DNA of 64,000 bases from Methylobacterium frigidaeris (GTDB lineage: Bacteria; Pseudomonadota; Alphaproteobacteria; Rhizobiales; Beijerinckiaceae). Location: contig NZ_BPQJ01000023.1 in NCBI RefSeq assembly GCF_022179185.1, forward strand, positions 1 through 64,000, written 5' to 3'. The notes beneath the pieces were generated by a model, which saw only the letters and a program-made list of their open reading frames with translations, ran no database searches and was not told where the DNA came from. This document shows, piece after piece, positions 1 through 6,723 of this stretch. The stretch's first letter is position 1. The number at the start of each line of letters is the position of its first letter. The position numbers and the translations under genes were made by a program.

Positions 1-16
1 CCTGTCCCCGCAACCA
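1..16 (+). tRNA. 3' end of initiator tRNA-fMet (partial)
   Basis: The first 16 bases fit the 3' end of a tRNA: the last part of the T-stem, an acceptor strand CCCCGCA, discriminator A and an encoded CCA at 14-16. The acceptor sequence and CCA match what I know of alphaproteobacterial initiator tRNA(Met). The anticodon lies outside the window, so the identity is inferred. A strong hairpin follows 8 bases later. Confidence 0.6.
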
Positions 17-23
17 AACACAT

Positions 24-59
24 GAACAAGCCCGTCGGCGAAAGCCGGCGGGCTTGTTC
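24..59. terminator. Bidirectional hairpin terminator between tRNA and dehydrogenase gene
   Basis: A 16-bp stem (24-39 with 44-59, one G-T pair) closes on a GAAA tetraloop. It lies between the tRNA-fMet end on the plus strand and the stop of the convergent minus-strand gene, so it can serve both. The T tract after the stem is weak. Confidence 0.7.
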
Positions 60-63
60 GCGT

Positions 64-894
64 TCAGGTGATGCGCCGGATGCTGTCGGCGATCTCGGGT
101 TCGTCGAGGCAGCCGAGCCAGTCGTCGCGCATCAGGCGCGGCTTGCCGAACTGGATCGCCTTGTTGCAGGCATCCGAGAACACCCCGTCGATCTCCCGGA
201 AGGTGACCGCCGCCAGGATGTTGAGGTGGCCGAGCAGGAAGTCGCGGGCGCAAGTCTCCGGCACGCCGCGCCGCACGGTCTCATCCATCGCCTCGCGCAT
301 CACCGCGAGCAGCGTCGCGCAGACGGTCTCGGACAGGCCGGGCTCGAGCAGCGCCATCTGCTCCACGGTGACGCGGTGCGAGCGCAGGATCGGCGCCCAG
401 ATCGCCCGGGCGACGCGCTCGCCGAGGGCGTAGGCCTCCTCCGGCCCCTGCATCAGCGCGCTCACGATCGACTGCTTCGCGGCGATGCCGCCGAAATGGT
501 CGCGCCGCCCCTCCTCCGTGGTCTCGTCGTTGAAGATCGGCGGGTGGCAGGGATGGGTCACGAAGTAGGTCAGGTCCGGCCGTTCGGGGAGGTGGCCGGC
601 GAAGGGCGCCGCCGCGTCGAGGATCACCACCATCGTGCCGGCCTTCAGCTTCGGCGACAGGGCGTGGGAAACCCGGCCGATCAGCGTGTCGGGCACTGCC
701 AGCACCACCACCTCGGCCCCGTCGAGGGCGGCCTCCGCTTCGACGCAGTCGAGCCCGAGCTCGCTCCTGAGCCGCTGGCGCCCCGCCTCGCCGACTTCCA
801 CGGGGGCGATCTGGAATTCCGACTTCACCAGGTTGCGGGCGAGCCGCACGCCCATCTTCCCCCCGGCCCCGAACAGGGCGATTCTCTCGGTCAT
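64..894 (-). CDS. NAD(P)-dependent phosphogluconate-dehydrogenase-like oxidoreductase
   Basis: This 276-residue protein opens with a Rossmann fold, FGAGGKMG at residues 7-14, and carries the conserved-looking stretch FVTHPCHPPIFND in the middle. Its C-terminal half is helical, as in proteins with the phosphogluconate-dehydrogenase-like C-terminal domain, a group that includes D-apionate oxidoisomerase (ApnO). The likely role is oxidation of a sugar acid or branched hydroxyacid in the cytosol; the substrate cannot be read from sequence. I chose the ATG at 894 because GGGAGAG lies 8 bases upstream and the Rossmann motif follows directly; an in-frame extension upstream looks non-coding. It stands alone and converges on the tRNA-fMet gene. 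Confidence 0.65.
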   Translation of the reverse strand: MTERIALFGAGGKMGVRLARNLVKSEFQIAPVEVGEAGRQRLRSELGLDCVEAEAALDGAEVVVLAVPDTLIGRVSHALSPKLKAGTMVVILDAAAPFAGHLPERPDLTYFVTHPCHPPIFNDETTEEGRRDHFGGIAAKQSIVSALMQGPEEAYALGERVARAIWAPILRSHRVTVEQMALLEPGLSETVCATLLAVMREAMDETVRRGVPETCARDFLLGHLNILAAVTFREIDGVFSDACNKAIQFGKPRLMRDDWLGCLDEPEIADSIRRIT

Positions 895-1122
895 GGCGCA
901 TCTCTCCCGCGAGCCGCCGCCAGCCTCTTCCGGCCTCTCGGGGCCTCTTGCCGGGTGGCGGCAGCGCCAAGAGTGGCGGCGGACCGGGCTTGCCGCAATC
1001 GATTTGTCGGCCACACGCCCGCAGGCGGCCGGGGCAAGCGGCTCCGAGGAATCGGCGGCGTGAAGGGAGCGGCAAGGAAACCCGGCGTAGCGCCGGGGGC
1101 GATCGGCAAGGAGGATCGACGA

Positions 1123-2145
1123 ATGACGATGCGTGCCCGGTTCCGCGCTCTACTGGCTTGCTCGTGCCTGCTCGGCCTGCCGGTGGTCGAGGCCGCCGCG
1201 GAGACCCCAGCGGGTTCGACGGCGAGTCCGCAGATCGTGTGGCGGATGCCGACCGAGTATCCCGCCAGCACCATGCCGGGCGAGGGGCTCGCCACCTTCG
1301 CGCGCCTCGTGGCCGAGCGCAGCGGTGGGCGGCTCGTGGTGGCGCCGAGCTTCGATGCCGCCGCGGGGCTGCGCTCGGGCGCGATGATCGGCGCGGTGGC
1401 GGCCGGCACGGTCGAGGCGGCGGATGCCTTCACCGGGCCGCTGGCGGCGGTCGATCCGCTGTTCGGCCTCTCCTCCCTGCCCTTCCTGGCGACCACGATC
1501 GAGGAGGCGAAGTCGCTCACGGCGATCGCCCGGCCGGCCTATGCGCGGGCGCTCGCCGCGCACGGCCAGCGGCTGCTCTACGTCACGCCCTGGGCGCCGT
1601 CCGGGATCTGGTCGCGCCACGCCCTCACGGGCATCACCGACCTGACGGGCCTCAAGATCCGCACCTACGATGCCACCTCGACCGCCGTGCTCGATGCGGC
1701 CGGGGCGCAGGCCGTGAACCTGTCCCAGGCCGACGCGATCCCGCAGGTGAAGGCTGGCGCCGTCGACGCGATGCTCTCCTCCGGCGATGGCGGGGTCGGG
1801 CGCCGCCTGTGGGAGCAGCTGCCGCACTTCACGGCGGTGCAATACGCGATGCCGATCTCGATCGCCGTTGTCTCAGGCCCCGCCTACGAGGCCCTGCCGG
1901 AGGCTTTGCGCCACGCCGTCGACGCGGCCGCCGCCGAGACCGAGGCGCGCCAATGGGCGGCGATCCGCACCCGCCTCGACGAGAATTTTTCCCGTATGCG
2001 CCAGAACGGCGTCGTCATCGCTGACCCGCCCGCGCCGGCGATCACCGAAGCCCTCGCCAAGGCCGGCGAGGCGGCCGTGGCGGCCTGGGTGAAGGAGACC
2101 GGGCCGGAGGGCGCACGGATCCTGGCAGCGTATCGCGGGCGCTGA
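1123..2145 (+). CDS. TRAP transporter substrate-binding protein, DctP family
   Basis: The 340-residue product has a Sec signal peptide (about residues 1-24, ending VEAAAE) and then the periplasmic DctP fold: IVWRMPTEYPAST at the mature N-terminus and LTGLKIRTYD in the middle, the usual place of the arginine that binds a carboxylate substrate. It should capture a carboxylate-type solute for a Na+-driven TRAP transporter. AAGGAGG sits 8 bases before the ATG. No DctQ or DctM membrane subunits are adjacent, so it is an orphan here and must pair with subunits encoded elsewhere or act in sensing. Confidence 0.85.
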   Translation: MTMRARFRALLACSCLLGLPVVEAAAETPAGSTASPQIVWRMPTEYPASTMPGEGLATFARLVAERSGGRLVVAPSFDAAAGLRSGAMIGAVAAGTVEAADAFTGPLAAVDPLFGLSSLPFLATTIEEAKSLTAIARPAYARALAAHGQRLLYVTPWAPSGIWSRHALTGITDLTGLKIRTYDATSTAVLDAAGAQAVNLSQADAIPQVKAGAVDAMLSSGDGGVGRRLWEQLPHFTAVQYAMPISIAVVSGPAYEALPEALRHAVDAAAAETEARQWAAIRTRLDENFSRMRQNGVVIADPPAPAITEALAKAGEAAVAAWVKETGPEGARILAAYRGR

Positions 2146-2154
2146 CAGGCGCCC

Positions 2155-2883
2155 TCACCCAGCGGCGGGAACCCGCTCGCGCTGTCCGGCCTTCGCGGCC
2201 TCCATCCGCATTCCGGCCTCGTCCGGCGCGAGCGCCGGCGCTTGCCGGCCAATGCACAGGGCCTCGTCCAGGATCGCCACCGCCTCGGCCCAGGCGCCGG
2301 GCCAGAACAGGGCGGCGGCTTCGGCCGCGTCGGCGGCGGTGCGGGGATCGATCTCTGCGGCGAAGAGGGCGGCGCGGGCGGCAGCGGCCGCACGGGCGCC
2401 GCGCACCCAGGTGCCCTGGCGGCCGGCCGCCTCGGCGAGCGAGCCGGCCGACCAGGCGGCGTGGCGGGCGACCGTCACGGCGTGCTCCAGGTCCGATGCG
2501 GATCGGCAGGCGGCGGCGTGCGGCGCCAGCCCGGCCCGTTCCAGCACCGGCGGCAGCAGGCGGCGCACGCCCTCGCGCACGAGGTGGGCCGTGCGTGCCG
2601 CCTCGACCGCCTCGGAATCGGCGGAGCCGGCAAGGCGCAGCACGAAGGCCATCAGCCGCGGGCGCTCGGCATCCGGCATGGCGTCGTTCAGGCCGAGGGC
2701 GTAGGTGGCGAGCGGGACCGAGAAGCAGGGCGGGCAATCCGCCGAGGAGCGGATCGCCCGGTAGGGCAGGCCCGCCGCCACCACCGCCGCCTCGTTGATG
2801 CAGGTGCCGCCATCCGGGCCCGGGAAGGCGTGCGAGCCCGGCAGCAGCCGCCAGTTCAGGATGGGGTCGAAGAGGCCGGACAT
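2155..2883 (-). CDS. Conserved hypothetical protein, alanine-rich, cytosolic
   Basis: I do not recognise this 242-residue protein. It starts SGLFDPILNWRLLPGSHAFP and has a cysteine-containing segment (TCINEAAVV, then DCPPC) before a long alanine-rich helical region. There is no signal peptide or membrane segment. A GGGAG ribosome-binding site lies 5 bases before the ATG, and codon use matches the neighbours, so it is very likely translated. It converges on the TRAP gene with a 9-bp gap. Confidence 0.7.
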   Translation of the reverse strand: MSGLFDPILNWRLLPGSHAFPGPDGGTCINEAAVVAAGLPYRAIRSSADCPPCFSVPLATYALGLNDAMPDAERPRLMAFVLRLAGSADSEAVEAARTAHLVREGVRRLLPPVLERAGLAPHAAACRSASDLEHAVTVARHAAWSAGSLAEAAGRQGTWVRGARAAAAARAALFAAEIDPRTAADAAEAAALFWPGAWAEAVAILDEALCIGRQAPALAPDEAGMRMEAAKAGQRERVPAAG

Positions 2884-3120
2884 GAGTCTCCCGCCGGGGT
2901 TTCGCGATCCGTCGCCGGCGAGACTGGCAGGGTTTCGGGTCGGCGGCGAGCCCCCTCTTCATCCCGGTCCGGATGCCGGCGGGAGCTCCGAGGGGACGGT
3001 CCGCGGACTGCGGCATCGCGCCCTCACCCTGGTCGGCTTGCGGGTTTGGAACATATAGTGAACATTAACCCTGGAGAGCATCACCGCCGCGACGGGCGAC
3101 GATGGGGAGAGAGGATCGGC

Positions 3121-3378
3121 ATGACGCGCTACCGCTTCCACTGCACCAACGGATCCGAGTGCATCCTCGACGCCGAGGGCACGCTCCTCCGCGGCCCGGC
3201 CGCCCTCGCCCGCCACGCCCGCGCGGTCGCGGAGGCGGCGATGCGAAGCCTCGGCGCCGGTGCCGGCGACTGGGCCGAGTGGCGGGTGAGCGTGCACGAC
3301 CTGACCGGGCGGCGCGTCTGGGTCGAGCCGTTCGTGACGCAGGATCTCTCGAGGCATGAGGCGGCGCTGGCGGCGTGA
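3121..3378 (+). CDS. DUF6894 family small protein
   Basis: The 85-residue product starts MTRYRFHCTNGSE and has the compact pattern of DUF6894 proteins: an N-terminal beta hairpin, a central helix (ALARHARAVAEAAMRSL) and a closing WRVSVHDLTGRRVW strand pair. These are common, often multicopy, small proteins of unknown function in Methylobacterium and related genera. A purine-rich site (GAGAGAGGA) precedes the ATG. The stop lies 7 bp from that of the convergent downstream gene. Confidence 0.75.
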   Translation: MTRYRFHCTNGSECILDAEGTLLRGPAALARHARAVAEAAMRSLGAGAGDWAEWRVSVHDLTGRRVWVEPFVTQDLSRHEAALAA

Positions 3379-3385
3379 GGCTCGC

Positions 3386-4285
3386 TCAGTCGCCCGCCAG
3401 GAAGGTGTCGTAGACGGCCCGGATGCGCGGCAGGTCCTCCGGCGCCGCCCAGGCCTCGACGATGCTGCGATAGGCCGGGCTCGGCCGCTCGGCCGCCAGC
3501 ACCGCGTCGATGCGCGCAACCACCTCGCGCCCCCACGGCGTGCCGGCGCACATCACCCGGGCGAAGACCGGTTCCGGGCTCTCCGCGAAGGGCAGGCCCA
3601 GGAAGGCGTCCGGCTGCCCGAGCTGGCGGGCGTTGTACGCCGCGATGCTGGAGAACTCGACGAGGTAGTCGAGCCGGTCGTTCAGCAGCATCCGGAACGC
3701 CTCGCCGAACTCGGAATGGGTCTGGCCCGGCGGGTATTGCCGCAGCAGCGCGTCGATGACGGGCGCCATGGCGCGATTGCGCAGCATGCTGGTGCGCAAC
3801 GCGCGATGCTCGCTCAGCAGAGTGCGCAGGGACAGGGCCCCGAGCGCCTCGAAGCGGGTGCGCTGGGAGGCGTGGATCACGATGCGCAGCGGGTAGAACA
3901 TCGCCACCGGCCGCGAGAACACCGCGAACTGCTCGCGCTCCGGCGTCCTCACGCCGCCGACGAAGCACCATTCCTCGCCGTTCTTGAGCGAGGTGACGAT
4001 GCGCGGAAAAGGAACGTTCAGCGTGGAATGGCTGTAGCCGGTCAGCCGGGCGCTCAGCAGGCGGCGGATCCGGTCGAAGATGCCGGTGTCGCGGTCCGGC
4101 CCGTCGGTCATCATGAAGGGCGCGGCGTCGTAGACCGACCAGGTGATCTGCTTGGTGATCTGCTTGGTGACCTGCCTGGCGTCCGGCGTGTCCCCTGCCC
4201 GCGCCGGCCCCGGGGACGCCGGGGCGAGCGCGACGGCCAAGCCCATCTGGACGGCCAAGCCTATCCGACCGAGTCCCTTGACCAT
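3386..4285 (-). CDS. Periplasmic substrate-binding-like protein, TIGR02285 type
   Basis: This 299-residue protein has a signal peptide (VKGLGRIGLAVQMGLAVAL, cleavage near ARA-GD) followed by ITWSVYDAAPFMMTDGPD and TPEREQFAVFS, which resemble the periplasmic-binding-like TIGR02285 family. It would be secreted; the ligand is unknown. I prefer the ATG at 4285 because it places the signal peptide at the terminus; an in-frame TTG at 4342 would add 19 residues in front. Three 12-bp tandem units (4143-4178) encode the repeated QVTK-QITK-QIT at the mature N-terminus. Confidence 0.7.
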   Translation of the reverse strand: MVKGLGRIGLAVQMGLAVALAPASPGPARAGDTPDARQVTKQITKQITWSVYDAAPFMMTDGPDRDTGIFDRIRRLLSARLTGYSHSTLNVPFPRIVTSLKNGEEWCFVGGVRTPEREQFAVFSRPVAMFYPLRIVIHASQRTRFEALGALSLRTLLSEHRALRTSMLRNRAMAPVIDALLRQYPPGQTHSEFGEAFRMLLNDRLDYLVEFSSIAAYNARQLGQPDAFLGLPFAESPEPVFARVMCAGTPWGREVVARIDAVLAAERPSPAYRSIVEAWAAPEDLPRIRAVYDTFLAGD

Positions 4286-4444
4286 GATCTTGTCCGCGAG
4301 AACCTTCGACGAGCCTGCCGGAGATGCCGGGCGTTCATTCAAGATCAGGTTAACTGCCCAGGGGACACCGACGAGGGAGCATCAGGGGAAAGTCCTCGTG
4401 TTAGATTGTGGACGCTGCGCAGCTCCCGCAGGCCTCCGGACCGC

Positions 4445-6289
4445 TTATCCGGACGTCCCCGCCGGCGGCACGATCCACGGCACCCGGCGCCAGCGCGTCT
4501 CGCGCAAGGTCCGGTCGGCATAGGTACCGGCCACCGCCGCCCGCCCGCCCTGGGCCGCGAGGTCGAGGACCAGGGCGCTGTGGATGAAGGCGAGGTGGCT
4601 GAAGGCCTGCGGGAAGTTGCCCAGGAAGGTGCGGTCCTCCGCCACCTCCTCGGCGTAGAGGCCGAGGTCGTTCTGCAGCGCCCGCAAGGCGTCGAAGCGG
4701 GTCTGCGCCTCCTCGGTCCGGCCGAGCCAGGCCAGCGCGTCGACGAGCCAGAAGGCGCAGATCAGGAAGGTGCCCTCGTGGCCCGGCAGCCCGTCGTCGT
4801 TGCGGTAGCGGTAGACGAGCGGGCCGTGGCCGAGGCGGTCGATCACCACCTCGACCGTGCGGGCGAACACCGCCTCGTCGACCGGGAACCCCACCATGGG
4901 GGCGATCAGGAGCGCCGCGTCGGGGTCGTCGCCGCCGATATATTGCGGATAGTAGCCGTCGCGGTGCACCCCCTCGCCGTTGACCCGGGCCACGATGGCG
5001 TCCCGCGCCTCGCACCAGTGCGGCCGCTCGCCGAACAGCCGGACCGCCCGGTCGACCGCGACCCAGTTCATGATCGCGGCGTGCAGGTAGTGCTCCTCGG
5101 GCTTGCGCGGCTCCCACAGGCCGGCATCCTTCTCGTGCCAGTGGGCGGCGGCGAAATCGGCCAGCCGGATCGCCTGACGCTCCATCGCCTCGGGGATCGC
5201 GCCGCCGAGGCTGCGATACATGTGCAGGAGGTCGAGCACCTGGCCGTAGGCGTCGCTCTGGTGCTGCTCGGCGGCCTCGTTGCCGTAGCGGACCGGGGCG
5301 CTGCCGCGCCAGCCCTCGAAATGGGCCGCCTCGTGCTCGGTCAGGTCGGTCTCGCCCGCGATGGCGTAGAGGGGGCGCAAGCCGCCCTCGTCGCGCTCGG
5401 CGAGGGTGCAGACGAAGCGGAAGAAGGCCTCCGCCTCCGCCACCATGCCGAACTTCTTGAGCACGTAGAAGGACAGGCAGGCGTCGCGGATCCAGCAGAA
5501 CCGGTAATCCCAGTTGCGGATGCCGCCGATCTCCTCCGGCAGCGAGGTGGTGGCCGCCGCCACGATGGCGCCCGAGGGCGCGTAGGTCAGCGCCTTGAGG
5601 GTGAGCGCGCTGCGCAGGAGCTGGTGGCTGAGCGGCCCGTCATAGGCGGCCCCCGCCGACCAGCCGGTCCAGGCCCGGCGCGCCGTCTCCATCAGCGCGC
5701 GGGGGCGCAGGGACTCGCGGTCCCCGGCCCCGCCGGGATAGAGCGCGAAGGCCTGCTCGCCCCCATGCGTGATGGTGAACCGCGCCACCGCGTCACTTCC
5801 CTCGATCGCGATGGGCAGATCGGCAATCAGGTCCGGCAGCCCCTCCGCCCCGGCGCCGCCCGGGACCGGGACGAGCACCGGGAAGGTCTCGGAGAAGCCC
5901 GCGAGCGGCCGGTAGACCGCCCGCATCGGCACCTCGCCGGACACGCCCGAGACCAGGCGCACCAGGCAGGGCAGCGCCCGGCCGGATTCGGGCGCGAGCA
6001 TGACGTCGTGCACCGTCGCCGCCCCGGTGGCGCAGGTGAAGGTGGTCTCGAGGATGTTGGTGCCCGGGAGATACAGCCGGGCGCTCTCGAACGGCCCCTC
6101 GGGCGAGAGCGCGAAGAAGCCGCCGCGCCGGCGGTCGAGCAGCCGGGAGAAGACCGGGGGGGCATCGAACCGTTCGAGGCAGGCCCAGTCGATCGAGCCG
6201 TCGCGGGCGACGAGGGCGCAGCCGTGGCAGTTGCTGATGAGGCCGTAGGCCTCGATGGGCTGGTAGGGCCGCGCGTCCGGGTCGTGCAT
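4445..6289 (-). CDS. Glycoside hydrolase family 15 protein (glucoamylase/trehalase type)
   Basis: The 614-residue product has the GH15 layout: an N-terminal beta-sandwich starting PIEAYGLISNCHGCALVARD, then an (alpha/alpha)6 barrel with EIGGIRNWDYRFCWIRDA, the stretch that carries the first catalytic glutamate region, and HEGTFLICAFWLVDAL, which matches the second. Family members cleave alpha-glucosidic bonds in maltooligosaccharides or trehalose. There is no signal peptide, so it acts in the cytosol. The ATG at 6289 was chosen to start just before the conserved N-terminus; the ribosome-binding site is weak. The gene stands alone, which fits storage-glucan or trehalose turnover. Confidence 0.88.
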   Translation of the reverse strand: MHDPDARPYQPIEAYGLISNCHGCALVARDGSIDWACLERFDAPPVFSRLLDRRRGGFFALSPEGPFESARLYLPGTNILETTFTCATGAATVHDVMLAPESGRALPCLVRLVSGVSGEVPMRAVYRPLAGFSETFPVLVPVPGGAGAEGLPDLIADLPIAIEGSDAVARFTITHGGEQAFALYPGGAGDRESLRPRALMETARRAWTGWSAGAAYDGPLSHQLLRSALTLKALTYAPSGAIVAAATTSLPEEIGGIRNWDYRFCWIRDACLSFYVLKKFGMVAEAEAFFRFVCTLAERDEGGLRPLYAIAGETDLTEHEAAHFEGWRGSAPVRYGNEAAEQHQSDAYGQVLDLLHMYRSLGGAIPEAMERQAIRLADFAAAHWHEKDAGLWEPRKPEEHYLHAAIMNWVAVDRAVRLFGERPHWCEARDAIVARVNGEGVHRDGYYPQYIGGDDPDAALLIAPMVGFPVDEAVFARTVEVVIDRLGHGPLVYRYRNDDGLPGHEGTFLICAFWLVDALAWLGRTEEAQTRFDALRALQNDLGLYAEEVAEDRTFLGNFPQAFSHLAFIHSALVLDLAAQGGRAAVAGTYADRTLRETRWRRVPWIVPPAGTSG

Positions 6290-6723
6290 CGGGGATGGGC
6301 TCGGGCGAGAGGAGAGGAATGGGCCGGGCGCGTGCGGGGCGGCGCCGGCCGATCCCGTCGCCCCTCCCTCACGCCGCCCGTGACCCTGCGGCACTCGGGA
6401 CGAAGTGCCGGATCCGCTCCATGTTCCCGGGGGGTGGCGGAAATATTTATGGGGATGAAGATCTCGGGAGAAAACGTAACGCCCCGATCGTTGCAGTTGG
6501 TTTTGCGACAGCGTGACATCCAGCTAGTGCACTGACGCGTTCAAAACGTGCACCTTAAGCCACAATATCTGCAATTCTCACAGTCTGTTAGCAAGCAAGT
6601 GCCTGGTGCGAATGTCGGTGTCTATGCACTAGTCATTCCAGGACCGCGAGCGGAGCCCGGAACGACGCGGAGGTTTTGAAGACAATCTGCGAAACCGATT
6701 CCACTCGTCGCGTCGAGGGCTCC
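6290..6723. other. Intergenic region with one dispersed palindrome
   Basis: These 434 bases separate the GH15 start from the stop of the heparinase-like gene. They should hold the GH15 promoter. The middle (about 6435-6630) is distinctly less GC-rich than the surroundings. A copy of the dispersed intergenic palindrome lies at 6632-6673. I see no convincing gene. Confidence 0.5.
6632..6673. repeat. Dispersed intergenic palindrome, copy 1
   Basis: The segment runs from GTCATTCCAGGA to GGAACGACGCGGAG and can fold on itself. It matches the reverse complement of the copy at 30161-30207 (shared CGGAGCCCGG and GACGCGGAG). It lies between two tandem minus-strand genes. Confidence 0.6.

Noticed and set aside
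4286..4342. Longer form of the TIGR02285-type protein from TTG 4342
   Set aside because: It would bury the signal peptide behind 19 polar residues and has no ribosome-binding site.
3356..6535. Plus-strand open frame of over 1000 codons across the GH15 gene
   Set aside because: It is antisense to a clear GH15 protein, and its translation is Arg/Gly/Glu-rich without any family pattern. In DNA this GC-rich, antisense frames stay open by chance.
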